Assembly (NCBI RefSeq): GCF_000182925.2
Contig: NC_026506.1
Location: forward strand, 3,224,001-3,288,000
From: Neurospora crassa OR74A
Lineage: Eukaryota; Ascomycota; Sordariomycetes; Sordariales; Sordariaceae
Reading direction: 5' to 3'
Length of the DNA: 64,000 nt
The notes under the pieces are model-generated. The model saw nothing but the letters and a program-made list of their open reading frames with translations. It searched no databases and was not told the origin of the DNA. This document shows positions 13,263 to 24,562 of this stretch, in pieces; within the stretch, counting starts at the first letter, position 1; each line of letters starts with the position of its first letter. Made by a program: the position numbers and the translations under genes.

Positions 13263-13361
13263 CGGGCCGGATAAATCGACTGTGTGCCCAGATATTTCGG
13301 CGGTGTGGGGGCCGCCTGGCCAATGGCAAACCATGTCAGCGCCCGCCAAATTTGCTAGCGA
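13263..13361 (+). repeat. Left terminal inverted repeat of the MULE
   Basis: The first 46 bases (13,263-13,308) are the exact reverse complement of 16,524-16,569, and blocks around CTGGCCAATG and CGCCCGCCAAATT extend the similarity to roughly 100 bases. Base composition is normal, with several unmutated CpA sites, in contrast to the adjoining core. Confidence 0.93.
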
Positions 13362-14137
13362 GCAACATCGTATAACATCTCTATACCTTAGTAGTAACGA
13401 TTAAAACAATTAAACACATCGCTATCGCCGTTATTATTTACTATCATAGTCAGTAAATATAATATTGAAGGGGTCTTACTTATCGAAATTACTAACCGTA
13501 CGCTATAGAAATGCCTAAAATTATCAATCTAACTACCTCCTCCCTAGCGGGCTCCCCTATACTAGTACACATACCCAATCCAACCCCTTTAATTAAATAA
13601 ATTAAGATTAAGCTATACGACGATAATTACGAATTTCTTAATATTAACAACCTTATTAAAAATAAGAAGCTATCTCTAATTTTAGCGCTAATTCTAACGA
13701 TTTTTATATCCCACCGCCATCATTCCCCCTTAAACTCCTTAAATTTATCGTCGTCGAATTCTTCTTTAGAAGAAGACTAAAATAAAGCGACTAAAAAGGA
13801 TTAAATTAATAAGGGGGAGCCCGCCCTTATCGCGCTTTCTTTTTATTAATAAACTAATATTAATACTACTATTAAAGATATTAATAACGTTATTAGAGAA
13901 TTCGGGTTTAATATTTCTAAATATTATACTAATAATTACTAATGAGAGGGGACTATTCGCTTCGTTAGCTGGTACAATATTGAATATATTATAGCGAAAA
14001 AGCGCGGTAAGAAGTATAAAGAAGATATCCTACTTTAAAGACTATTAGTAGCGAATATAAAAAGAAATTGCGAATAGTAGGGAAAATTAATATTTAGTAC
14101 TAAAATTAGGGTATAGTAGTTTACCCTTATAAAGGGA

Positions 14138-14815
14138 GATTATAACTATCCCTTCGACCCTAATAGCATTAATTATTTCGCTATTAATCGTTACTAATAC
14201 CGTATAGAGGAGGTAACTACTAATATCCTTCGGTTAGCCAAGTAATTAAAAATTTCCTTATTAAATATTACATCTACTATCTATAACAAATTCCCTAATA
14301 TTACTATTACGTAATACAATATATTTAACGTATTAACAATTAATAGAACGAAATAAGCCGGTACCCTTATACTAACCCAATAATTTCTCGACCGGTTATA
14401 ATTAATAAAGGGGATTTATTATAAAGTTTATTATTATAATAGCGAGGAGTTTGGTTTAATTAAGAGAATTTTTTAGATTTATCTATAGTATATTAATTAA
14501 TTAAGGAAGAATCTTAAAGTTATAAATTTGGATTATATATATAAAGTTAATAAATTCAATATACCTCTCCTTTAAATATATAGAATAATAACTATATATA
14601 TAATTTTTAATATCGGTTATTATTTATTGAATAGTAAGAAGGAAATATACTTTATATAGGTATTTTAGTAAATCGATACTATATTCTTAAAGTATAATAT
14701 CCCCTAGCCTCTAATTATTATTACTAATTACAATAAAGCGTATAAAAGAACTTACCAAACAATCTTCCCTATAACCTAATATTAAATTTATCTCTAGTAC
14801 GTAATAAAGAACGTT
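14138..14815 (+). pseudogene. RIP-destroyed MULE transposase (core region)
   Basis: Reading through the stops, the segment near 14,138 gives D-Y-N-Y-P-F-D-P, expected from a DHNHP-like motif after C-to-T changes. The segment at 14,531-14,815 gives DYIYKVNKFNIPLL, later FNIGYYLLNSKKE, then ITNYNKAYKRTYQTIFP. This is the order seen in the MULE transposase domain (D-x-TYKTN, a 'W-ALEQL' stretch mostly lost here, then the second catalytic aspartate region 'VTD'). The stops are mostly TAA/TAG where CAA or CAG would be expected, as RIP predicts. The original reading frame certainly extended well beyond these limits on both sides, but its edges cannot be set by eye. Confidence 0.75.
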
Positions 14816-16470
14816 ACTTTTAATATTAAAAAGAAGTAGGAGGGTAATTTTAAAGGTATAGTATTAAATAATTATAATAGTAACAAGAATTATCTCTATA
14901 AGGATTACTATTATATAAATATTAACCCCGCTAACAAAGATTCTATTACTCGCTAAATTACCGCCTAATTATTAAATAGAAATAATTGGAATTACTACTT
15001 CGAGTTAGGGACTAAAAATCCTTTTATTCAACTTATTAATAGTTGTACCCCCTATAGTTCAAACTATAAATAAATCGATAATACGGATAGGATCTTAACT
15101 ATATAGAGGGTAGTAGTATATTTTAATATAAAAGAGGGGTTCTACTAATATTAGCGGGTATTATTAAGGGAGTTCCCTAAGTAAAAAAGTACAATTATTA
15201 CACCTATTTATTATTATTTATATAATTATTAATTCCTTTTTTTATAACTATAACTAACTACCTTCTATATATTTACCTCCCATTAAAGTATAAATTTATT
15301 TATTTTGTTATTAAATTATACTATAATTTTAATATATAAGTAACCTCCCGTATTAAAGGTACCTATAGCGTTTTAAAAGTACTATTTAAGAATTATTATA
15401 TTAATTTCAATTAATTACTAAATACTATTACTAAAACCTTTAAGCGGTTGAAAGAGAATTTTATAATTAAATATATATATTAAATCTCAAAAAACGTAGC
15501 GAAATTCAAATATATTACTCTAACAGACTTAAAGTTTATTACTAGCTTCGCTTACTTTAAATTATTCTAATAGTAAATTTAATTAGCTAATAACAACCTT
15601 AAACGGCCACAATCTAATTTAGAGGGATTAAAAGCAAAATATTCTACCTACTTTATAAGGTAGTACAGTTTACCTTATTAATATAGGATATTTAATATTA
15701 TACAATTAAATAATACTATACCTTAAAGTATAATTAATAAATATTAGTTACTCAAATTAAATACGCTTTTATTTATTAAATAGCTAGTACTATATAGGGA
15801 GAAAGACCCCCTCCCCGTAGTTACTAACTACTAGAAGGCTCGTAATAGTACCTAGCCTATACCTACTATACCCGCTCTCCCTCCCCTCCCTTCCTCGGGT
15901 AGCATTAAATATAATCTATTTTATAATACCCCCCCTAAGGCTTTAATATAGCTTCCTCCTAAGAAAAAGAAGTTAATTAAAACGGTATTAGCAAATTAAA
16001 GAGAGTAAGAGGTTAAAATAGTAGCCGAGAGTACGAGGTTAGAAATAGAGAAATTAAAAATATAATTCTAAGAGTTAAAAGAATTATAGTAAAGAGAGGT
16101 ACAATTAGAAGTATAGCTACGGGAATTTACAAATTAACAATAACTACCGCTATTACTAATATACTATAGGTATTAATAATAATAATATTACTAGCCCGCC
16201 CACTAATTAATAATATCCCCCCCTCCCTTATAACCGCTGTATTTAAATCCTTATTAGCTACTACTATTTAGTTAATAATAGTTTCAATAGTTGTATTGGT
16301 TCTTTTAATTAAACTAGTAGTATTAATACCAGTAGACGAAATCCGTAATTATACTAGTATAAATATAAATTTAACGATTTCTACTATATTTACGTAAATC
16401 AGTATATTAGAAAGCCTCGTCTGTGTAAATCGTTGTGCAATTTTGGTGTGGATGTTGCACACATATCGTT

Positions 16471-16569
16471 TTGGTGGGAATTTGGCGGGCGGGAACATGG
16501 GTGTATCATTGGCCAGCCCGGTTCCACACCGCCGAAATATCTGGGCACACAGTCGATTTATCCGGCCCG
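16471..16569 (-). repeat. Right terminal inverted repeat of the MULE
   Basis: Inverted copy of the left end; the outer 46 bases are identical. Un-RIPed sequence of normal GC content extends inward to about 16,425, slightly further than on the left side. Confidence 0.93.
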
Positions 16570-16577
16570 CTTGGGTG
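16570..16577. repeat. Target-site duplication, right copy
   Basis: CTTGGGTG follows the right inverted repeat and matches 13,255-13,262 base for base. Eight bases fits the 8-10 bp usual for MULEs. Confidence 0.9.
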
Positions 16578-19500
16578 AGGTTAAAGATGCGGAGGGCTTA
16601 AAATAGCATGGGCGGGTGGGCTGGTGGGTTTGATAGTTGCGACGGAATCGTGGGAGGATGAGATTCACTTTGGGAATCATCATGGTTTCCTACTTCCTTC
16701 CATCAGTCGTGAAATGTCACAACTCCAGTAGGTAGGCAGGAATGGAAACGTTACATGTTCCAAGTCAGCAATAATGGTGCTTTTCCGTTATAGGCACAGC
16801 TGTCTTGCTTGCTAGTATCACCGCTTTGTTCATGGTGCCCAACAACTGGGTAGTCGGGGCGTCACAAAGTCATGAATTAGGTAAAGTCTGTTTTAGATCA
16901 TGGATAGCTTGAACAGGGTGGCAGGGCGGGCAGCGCCATATCCGAGCGCCATGAGGCGTTGTCGCAAACAGAGGGGAGCGTGATGTTCGGGAAGTGATGA
17001 AGAAAATCAAATGCGAAAAAGACGTCAGAATAAGGTGTATTTGGTTTTGAGGTGTCTATCCGTGTTAGCATTGCTGGGGAAGATTTGCAGGATGGACGAC
17101 GGCCAAATCCTGGAAGAACACCATGATGCTGTTCGAAGATGATCATTGTCGGAAATGACCCGGTAACAGTTCATGGCCCAGCATGAGAGGGGAAAGGTTA
17201 GTGAGTTAGCGGCGGTGAGCAACAGACAGCCCCAAACGAGATACATACTCATATAGGTGGTGGGTCTCATGCATTGTCCACGCTACCAATCGTGGAATGC
17301 ATGGAAATCCGCCGCCACGCCCCGCGACGGGATTTACAGACGACCCGACCTTATCCAGTCATGGACCACTTGATCAACGAACGAGTTTACACTACTCACC
17401 TATTGCCTCTGTCAAGAGCTCTTCCAAGACGGAATTCGCTCGTTCCTTCTTGGTTGGTGTTTGAGACGCAACAGCGAAGCCGATGAATCCTGTGGTTTCG
17501 CTTCAAGTGAGTAACAACAGTGCTTCATCTTTCCCTTTTTTTTTTCTTTTTCTTTTTTTCGCTCTTCCAGAACCGATTCCATTCCCTTCATTCGCTACGT
17601 AGTTTGGCACTCATTGAATTCTTCCAAACCGCCGATTGATTGGCAACCAAGTTAGGTAGGTTGTTCTTTCATTCTCAGCTTTGGGATGTGATCGGCGCCT
17701 AGGGCGTCTGGGCCTCTCGAGATTCCCAGAGCAACCACGGCTCTCGCCTTGTAGCGCTCGTGACTGGACCAAGCACGACCCCTGAAAGACCCCTAAAAGA
17801 CCCCTAGCACCCATTCACTGGCAGACAGGTGCCAAGTAGCGTGGTGATTCCGGTACATACATATCATATGCATTGGATTGCGACAGCGCATATGTATGGA
17901 GATGCATGATCCAACTCAGCCGCCTGAGCGCAGAGGAAGCAAGAACTGAAGCATTCGCTGACGCCTTTCGTGCACATGTTGATAAGCCCTCACCAATTTC
18001 AGTTGCTGATTTTCCTGTTGGTGGGCGTGCTCCGTGCTTGACACACCGGAGACATGGAAGATGCCTTATGCAACCCGATAGGATTTCCGTAGGGCGCAAG
18101 TGATGGTATCTGTTTCCTCTCGATTGAGATGCCACACGTGTACAAACACTATCTGTAGTGGACGTGGTGAGATCTGTCTAGCTCCAGTTTCACCGTTTTC
18201 AACGGATGCTGGATGGTGCGCCAATTTAAAGCCGATCTTGTACGCAGGAGATAGACTATATCCCACGATGCCTTTATCTAGGTTACCTCACTCGGCTTGT
18301 GAAACCCGCATCGACAGCCGGGGGCGTTTCGAGGCTTCTGCTGTGTTCATCGAGACCTGATTCAGGGAGAGGCAATTCATAGGACAATTGCCGACGCCCA
18401 CCGCTGCCACCGCTGCCACAGAGACAGCTAATCGGTAACGCCAACTTGAGCGTTCCTCAACACCACGCCGCGTTGCCGTTGTGCACCCTTTCCTTTGGAG
18501 ACTTTGCGAAGCCAAGATGGCAATCCAAGACTTCCCTAGTCGTTGCTGCCTGCTTGGGAGTCTTGGGATCTCACGATAGGGATGGATCCGAGATTCCGCG
18601 AGTGGATAGTGCCGTCAATATCCACTGTCGACACTAGTGTAGAGGCATGAGAATCTCGTATTGTATTGCCTTTGAACCGTTTCCGCTCCTTCGTTGGTGT
18701 TGGCGTGTTGGATCATGCTTCCCGTACAAAATATTAGCCAGAACGCCAAGCAGGCGAAGCCCCCCTGAATGTGAGACCAATGGCCAGGGGGTCCATGACT
18801 TTGACATGAGCTCGCCGCGCCACAAATCTGCAGCGTGCCCAACAGACCCCAGCAAGGATCTTTGCCATGGCATCTGATTGGTGATGTTGGCTCTCCCCTG
18901 AGCGCGGCGCTGCTGCCGCTACCTAGGTTGGGAACGCCTGGGAAACGCTTGGTCGGGCCTGAGACGTTGCCTTGGCTTGCTTCGGGAGGGTGACATTGGC
19001 TTCAGGACAGAAAATTGTTACGGCAGGAACGACAAACGGCAGCACCAGAAGCAAGGGTTACTCATTTAACTTTTTGCCCAAAAAAGGAGATGCGAGCGAG
19101 CAAGGGTCAAGGGGCCGCAAGGCAGGCGCTACCATACCCACTAGACATAGGTACGTACTGCATGCAGCTCACTTTGTTCAGTTCAGTTCAGTTCAGTTGG
19201 CTCGCTCTTGGTAGTCAGAATTATGCGCGCCACGAGTACACTACAGTACCTCTACACACATATTTTGATGCTTCAAAACTTGGCCAAAATTCCACCAAGG
19301 AACTTGGTTCTTGATGTAAAACATAAAGGTAATCAGGGCTTCTGCAATTCTTATACGCTCTCTCTCCAGTTTCCGGGGTAAATGGTGTTGGCCAAGGCTG
19401 GCGGAAATAGTAGGTGGTAAAACCGGTTGTCCAGTGCGCATCCGCTAATGCTGACGTCCACGAGCTTGGCTCCATCACGTTAACGGATCAAGCGAGAGGA

Positions 19501-19836
19501 GCACCGAAGGATCCATGGACATGGACATGGACATGGACATGGAGGAGATACCGACCGTGACTGGGAACGGCATCTCCACCCCCAACCCGACTCCATTTCT
19601 CCCTCTTCTTCCTTCGTTTCCCTTGTTTCGTAAAGTCTTCAAAACACACTCCTTCGCACATCCTCTTTTTTGACCCTTCTACCTCGCCATTCCCGGTCAG
19701 CTAGAAGTATCTACAGTCCTTCGTTCGGAACACCACACTCGCTATCTTGCTTGTCTTGCCTTCAGCTACAGTCCTTTGCTCCCACTAACAACCGACCTTT
19801 TCAATACAACCTTTGACCTCCTCCAAATCAGTAATC
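16578..19836. other. Long intergenic region before the GH16 gene
   Basis: No supportable gene on either strand. Two short tandem repeats are present, (GTTCA)4 at 19,176-19,195 and (CATGGA)5 at 19,514-19,543. The last 250 bases are pyrimidine-rich on the plus strand and are probably the promoter and 5' leader of the GH16 gene that begins at 19,837. Confidence 0.6.
19514..19543. repeat. Hexanucleotide repeat (CATGGA)5
   Basis: Five exact tandem copies, about 300 bases upstream of the GH16 start codon. Confidence 0.95.
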
Positions 19837-20998
19837 ATGCAAATCAAGACTCTTACCGCGTTGGCTTTTGCCTCGCTCGTTTCCGCTCAGACCTACACTG
19901 ACTGCGATCCCACCAAGAAGAGTATGCTTCACCAGATGAAAAATCAAGAAGAACAGAGAAAAACAGTGGCTAACTTGACTGCTTCCAGCCTGCCCCAATG
20001 ACAAGGCCGTCGGCAAGGAAATCATCAACATCGACTTCACCAAGGGCGCCGACAGCTTCTTCAAGAACATGGTCGGCACTACTCTCCAGTACGACAACAA
20101 GCTCGGCGCCGTCTACACCATCAAGAAGGAGACGGATGCTCCTACCGTTGCCAGCTCTCGCTACATCTTCTTCGGTCAGGTCGACGTTACCGTGAGGGCC
20201 GCCTTCGGCAAGGGTGTCGTCACCAGCTTCGTTCTTCAGTCCGACGACCTCGACGAGATTGATTGGGAGTGGATCGGCAGCGACACCACTCAGGTTCAGA
20301 CCAACTACTTCAGCAAGGGTTGCACCGAGACCTACGACCGCGGTGGCTTTTCTACCGTCGCCAACCCCCAGAACGAGTTCCACACCTACACCATCAAGTG
20401 GACCCCCACCCAGCTCGACTGGATCATCGACGGCGCCGTCGTCCGCACCCTCAAGGCCGCCGATGCCAAGGGCTGCGCCGGCTTCCCCCAGACTCCCATG
20501 CAGATCAAGCTCGGCACCTGGGTTGCCGGTCGCAAGGACGCCGCCCAGGGTACCATTGAGTGGGCCGGCGGTATCACCGACTTCAACGAGGGTCCCTTCA
20601 TGGGCTACTACCAGAGCATCAAGATTCAGGACTTCATGGGTGGTGACGGTACCACCGGCGCCAAGGACGCCACCGAGTACCAGTATGGCGACAAGAGCGG
20701 CACCTGGCAGAGCATCAAGGTCCTCACCGGTACCTCTACTACCGAGGACGTTGGCACCAAGTCTGGCTCTTCTACTGCCACCACTCTGAGCGCCGTCCCT
20801 TCCGCCTCCTCCACCTCCGGCTCTTCCTCGCTCCCCATCGACAGCACCCTCAACAACAACAACAACGGCAGCAGCTCCACCAGCGACGCCACTGAGGCCA
20901 CCAAGAGCGGCAACGTCGTCACCGGCGGTGCTGGCAAGCTTGCCATGAGCATTGCCTCTCTCGGCGCTGCCCTCTTCGCCGGTGCCATGCTTCTTTAA
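19837..20998 (+). CDS. GH16 Crh-type cell-wall transglycosylase, GPI-anchored
   Basis: The predicted 364-residue protein comes from two exons (19,837-19,921 and 19,989-20,998) with a 67-nt intron (GTATGC donor, CTAAC branch, CCAG acceptor). A signal peptide (about residues 1-17, ending VSA) is followed by a GH16 fold with the catalytic box DEIDWE at about residue 117, whose two glutamates are nucleophile and acid/base. The tail is Ser/Thr/Gly/Asn-rich and ends in a hydrophobic segment (LAMSIASLGAALFAGAMLL), typical of GPI anchoring. The family (yeast Crh1/Utr2, Aspergillus Crh) links chitin to beta-1,6/1,3-glucan at the outer face of the plasma membrane and wall. No chitin-binding CBM18 module is visible before the catalytic domain. 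An antisense frame of 375 codons is a codon-bias shadow. The family is certain; the exact subfamily member is not. Confidence 0.93.
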
Positions 20999-22342
20999 AC
21001 TGCTTGCCTGAAGCCAATGACGAAAGAAGAAACTTTCAATGAGGGACGAACAAAAGGAGATGCGGTTACTTGAATTTCCATCCTTGCTTGCTTCCAACCG
21101 AGCTATCTATACCTCTTCTCTTTTTTACACCTACGATCCTTTTGAACTGGACAGACGACATCTCTTGCGCGCCTGTGGCGGTCCCTTGAAGTTGTTGTCC
21201 AGAGAGCGCTTTGAAATGTACAATCAAGTTTAATTCCATCGGTTGGTTGTGTTTGGCACCCTCTACAGCAGCAGGAAGAAGAAGAAGATGGAGAGAAGGA
21301 AGAGCGCGCATTCGGTTCGGCCGGCATGTTTTGTCATGAGAGAAAGAGCGCATTAATTACGTTGGCAAATTTTGGTTTTGGCTTTTTTTATATACCACCG
21401 CCTCGAAGCGATATCTTTGCTTTACTAAACCAACAAATATGCGAGGAGTTCATGGATAGTACATGGTACCAGTTTGGTGGATAGGTACCGGCGGCCGACA
21501 TGGACGTGGTGGTTCGGTTCGGTTCGCGGAAAAAGACGGAAGGAGGGAAAGACCAATGAACAGTAGGGATGAACATATGTTTAGATTCGGACATAAAGAT
21601 TTATGTATATTGATGGAGGGAGTTATTTTTTTTTTTTTGGTTGAATACCATATACCTTTTTTTGAACACACTATTACCTTTTTCGAATTTGCACTTGACG
21701 ACTCTGATCTGATCTTGCTCGTTCCTTTGTTCTGGAATCTTTTGCGATGAACTTGCAATCCGTCTCCAATCACACTTGCACCAACATCACATTTCACTAC
21801 ACCAACATCATAAAAACCAGTCTGAACTCTGAAGTAATCCTGTCACACTTACCAACCATCTTGGCTCATTGGCGACTCCAGTCCTGCCTGTTTGGCGACT
21901 CCATTCCTGCCTGCTTGGCTACTCCCCGCTCGTTCCCTACGCGACCTTGGCCCAATCCACTTTGTACACTATGTATGTACACTGATCGGTCAAAAAAAAC
22001 CACCTTCATCATTTTCACCTGGCCGTGTTTTCCGCTTTTTGGCAAATCTCGAACCATTTACCAAAGTCCTTGATTAACCGTCCATCGCGTTCCAATACTT
22101 ACCTTTCACTAATCCGTTTCTTCTCTCTATGGTGACGGAATCTTCTCTACAATCGTGACGTAGCTGCCTGCCCTGATTTTCCCACTCTTTATTGTGAGAC
22201 ATTCCCAGCACTAAATGATGAAAGTGTGTAACGATCCCAGGAAGACAGGACAGACAGGGGCGGCCTTCCCCCCCAATCCCCCAATCCCCATAGGGCGGAC
22301 GGGCGGACGAAACGAAAAAATTATCCATTTTTGACATTTGAC

Positions 22343-22840
22343 AGCAGGCAGGCAAGCAGGCAAGCAAGCAAGCAAGCAAGCGAGAAGCCAAGGATATGTA
22401 AAAGGATGGATGGAGTCGATCCGGAAATTGGAATTGAGAATTTGAGAGAAAATGAATGCATGCATGCATGCATATACCTCGGCTGGTTCCTGGCTCCTCG
22501 GCGGGCGGTTGGCGGTTGGCGGTTGGCGGTTGGCGGGCGGACGACGTTCCAAGAACAGACGAGACAGCGAAGGGGCGGGGAATAATTGCTCATGTCCGTC
22601 CTCGCCCTGCCAAGCCAAAATCCAAATCCATGGAATGCGCAGGCATGCACTTGCACACACCGGGAACTCGGCGCTAGTGGTTCGCCGGCGTCAGGTTTGC
22701 TCCGTCTTGCCGCGGGGGGGTTGAGTGAATGTGGCTTGTGCCGGCACACTACCGTACGATGTGAATTTCCAAAACCAAGGCCGGGCGTTCCTTGCATGTC
22801 CGTGCAGCGTGTGATACAGTGGGATGGATGGATGGATGGA
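22343..22840. repeat. Cluster of four different simple repeats
   Basis: Within 500 bases there are a GCAA/GCAG tetranucleotide run (22,343-22,384), an ATGC run (22,456-22,473), a GTTGGCG heptamer run (22,505-22,540) and a GGAT run (22,822-22,840). All are in non-coding DNA. Confidence 0.93.
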
Positions 22841-23145
22841 CTGCAGCGAGCGAGTGAGGCCAGGCCTTGGCAGGGGTAGTTTCACTTTTGTACAGTTACA
22901 CAGCGAGGACAGACCTTGCAGCGGGCACCTCAGCTTCAGCTTTACACGCCCGCGGTACTGCGGTACTTACGCGTAAGTACTGTGTGTATGGAACTTTGGT
23001 TGGACTTGGTGGAATATTTTGTAGCGCCCCGACCTGTTTTCCTTAATGAAATAACAACGAAAATCGGACGGACGGCATTGGGAAACTTGTTGTGCGTGCA
23101 TTTGACAGGCCCAGGTCGGGTTTGGAACCGTCCCCGTCCAACACG

Positions 23146-23178
<33 letters not shown>
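23146..23178. repeat. Poly-A tract (33 A)
   Basis: An uninterrupted run of adenines in intergenic DNA. It has no target-site duplication or coding sequence next to it that would make it a retrotransposed tail. Confidence 0.95.
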
Positions 23179-23181
<3 letters not shown>

Positions 23182-24562
23182 GGATTCAGGAATTGGGATG
23201 CGGGGAAGAGACTTGGTTGCCTGGAAAGCCTAGAAAGCAAAATTGCTGTAGTGTAGGAGGAGATGGTGACACCGGTTCAACAAGGAGATCATAAGGAGGA
23301 TAGCTACACAGAAGGGAAGGGGAGTGGATGCAGGGGAAAGAAACGTGGAAGAATAAGCAATGCCGTTGGTTGCACAGCAGGTGATATGTAGTCGTCATTT
23401 GAGACACGTTCACTCGGAAAAGACTGGGCAAAGCGGCGTTGTTTGCTTTATTGTGGCCTGGGCAAGAAGTATTGATTGCTGTGGAAGGTAAAGAGGGAGC
23501 TGAAGGAAGTTATGAATTCAGCATGTGGGATATTTGGACATTGATCGATTGATTGATTGATCGAAGCTGAGATTCAGAAGCGGGATTGAGATTGAGGTTC
23601 GAAAACCGACAGTTGACTTTTTGCTGTATTTGGCCATGTGATGGATGTGTTACTACATCCATGTTTCGATACTGGAGGGACGGAAGCACAAAATGCTTCT
23701 TATCCGAGCCCCGATTCTCTTCTCATTCTAGTTAACGTGTCTAAAGTCCCCTCCAGCATAAATCAGAGGTAAACATCACGGTACACACATCCTGCTGTTT
23801 TTCTGATCAAGTTCTTTTTCTCTGATCGGATTTCAAAGTGTGAAAGCGAGTGTACTTCTAACTTCACAGAGGCGGCCAGACCGTACCCAACCCAAGTTGA
23901 CGTGCATCTGGACTGGTGTTGGAGTTCGAAGCTGAGGCGCGAGACACTGCTGATGCTATAAGCCCATTTATGCAATTCATTCTCATCGACGATAGACATG
24001 TAGTCATTGGACGACAAGCACAATCCCCGACCGGAGCCAAGCGGAGTTGCTCCACCCCCACCGGGCCTTTCGGGACGGGCCTCGGCCCCACTAATCCGGC
24101 CAAGCCCGCACTCCCGCGCCCCGGTACCCCGTCGTTGTGGCGCACTTGTCGGGAGTTCGCCCGATCAACAATGTCGATGAAGTCATGTTTAGAAAAACAA
24201 CTATCATTGTCAGTATGGAATATGTCTGTTTTTCCATACGAGATCACGCTGACGTCTGAATCAACGGCGTCAAAGGCAGAGCGGGGTCAGCGAAGAGCGG
24301 GCGTGATGATCTGGTGCGGGGAAACATGAGAAACTGAAAACCACACATCATTGGCGATCAGGCGAAAGAAAGAAGAAGTGAAGAAAGAAATTCTTTAAAT
24401 CAACACCGCACTACTGACAGTGAACGTCATTCCATATGCCACCACGCTTGTTGACTGCACAAAGGTCATCGAGGTCCCTCTATAATAACCCAGGGTAGAC
24501 ATCGTTCGGGTCTTTCTGTCAGCAACCTGATCGAGCATTAACTACTCCATTACAAAATCACC

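Larger units (their letters stand above)
13263..16569 (+). mobile_element. Mutator-like (MULE) DNA transposon, RIP-mutated
   Basis: A 3,307-bp element bounded by terminal inverted repeats whose outer 46 bases are identical, with weaker similarity to about 100 bases, and flanked by an 8-bp direct duplication. The core (about 13,375-16,420) is extremely AT-rich, nearly free of CpA and crowded with TpA, the footprint of repeat-induced point mutation. Decayed plus-strand frames still show a MULE transposase: a DHNHP-like zinc-binding segment near 14,138 and the conserved transposase core near 14,531-14,815. From memory, size and inverted-repeat length match Hop-type fungal MULEs (Fusarium Hop, about 3.3 kb with about 99-bp ends). 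The transposase is dead, with many stops. The intact ends mean it could in principle still be recognised by a transposase acting in trans. Confidence 0.88.
20999..24562. other. Long intergenic region with microsatellites
   Basis: No supportable gene. It holds the 3' flank of the GH16 gene, a dense group of short tandem repeats at 22,343-22,840, an A33 run at 23,146-23,178 and, at the right end, the probable promoter of the sirtuin gene. Open frames near 23,864-24,329 on both strands overlap each other and show no motif. Confidence 0.55.

Noticed and set aside
19970-21097. 375-codon open frame opposite the GH16 gene
   Set aside because: It is antisense to a clear GH16 enzyme and rich in Gly, Val, Ala, Asp and Glu, as expected from the complement of C-ending codons. 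No family motif.
23864-24329. Overlapping 127- and 137-codon frames before the sirtuin gene
   Set aside because: On opposite strands, no motif and no splice logic; taken as chance.
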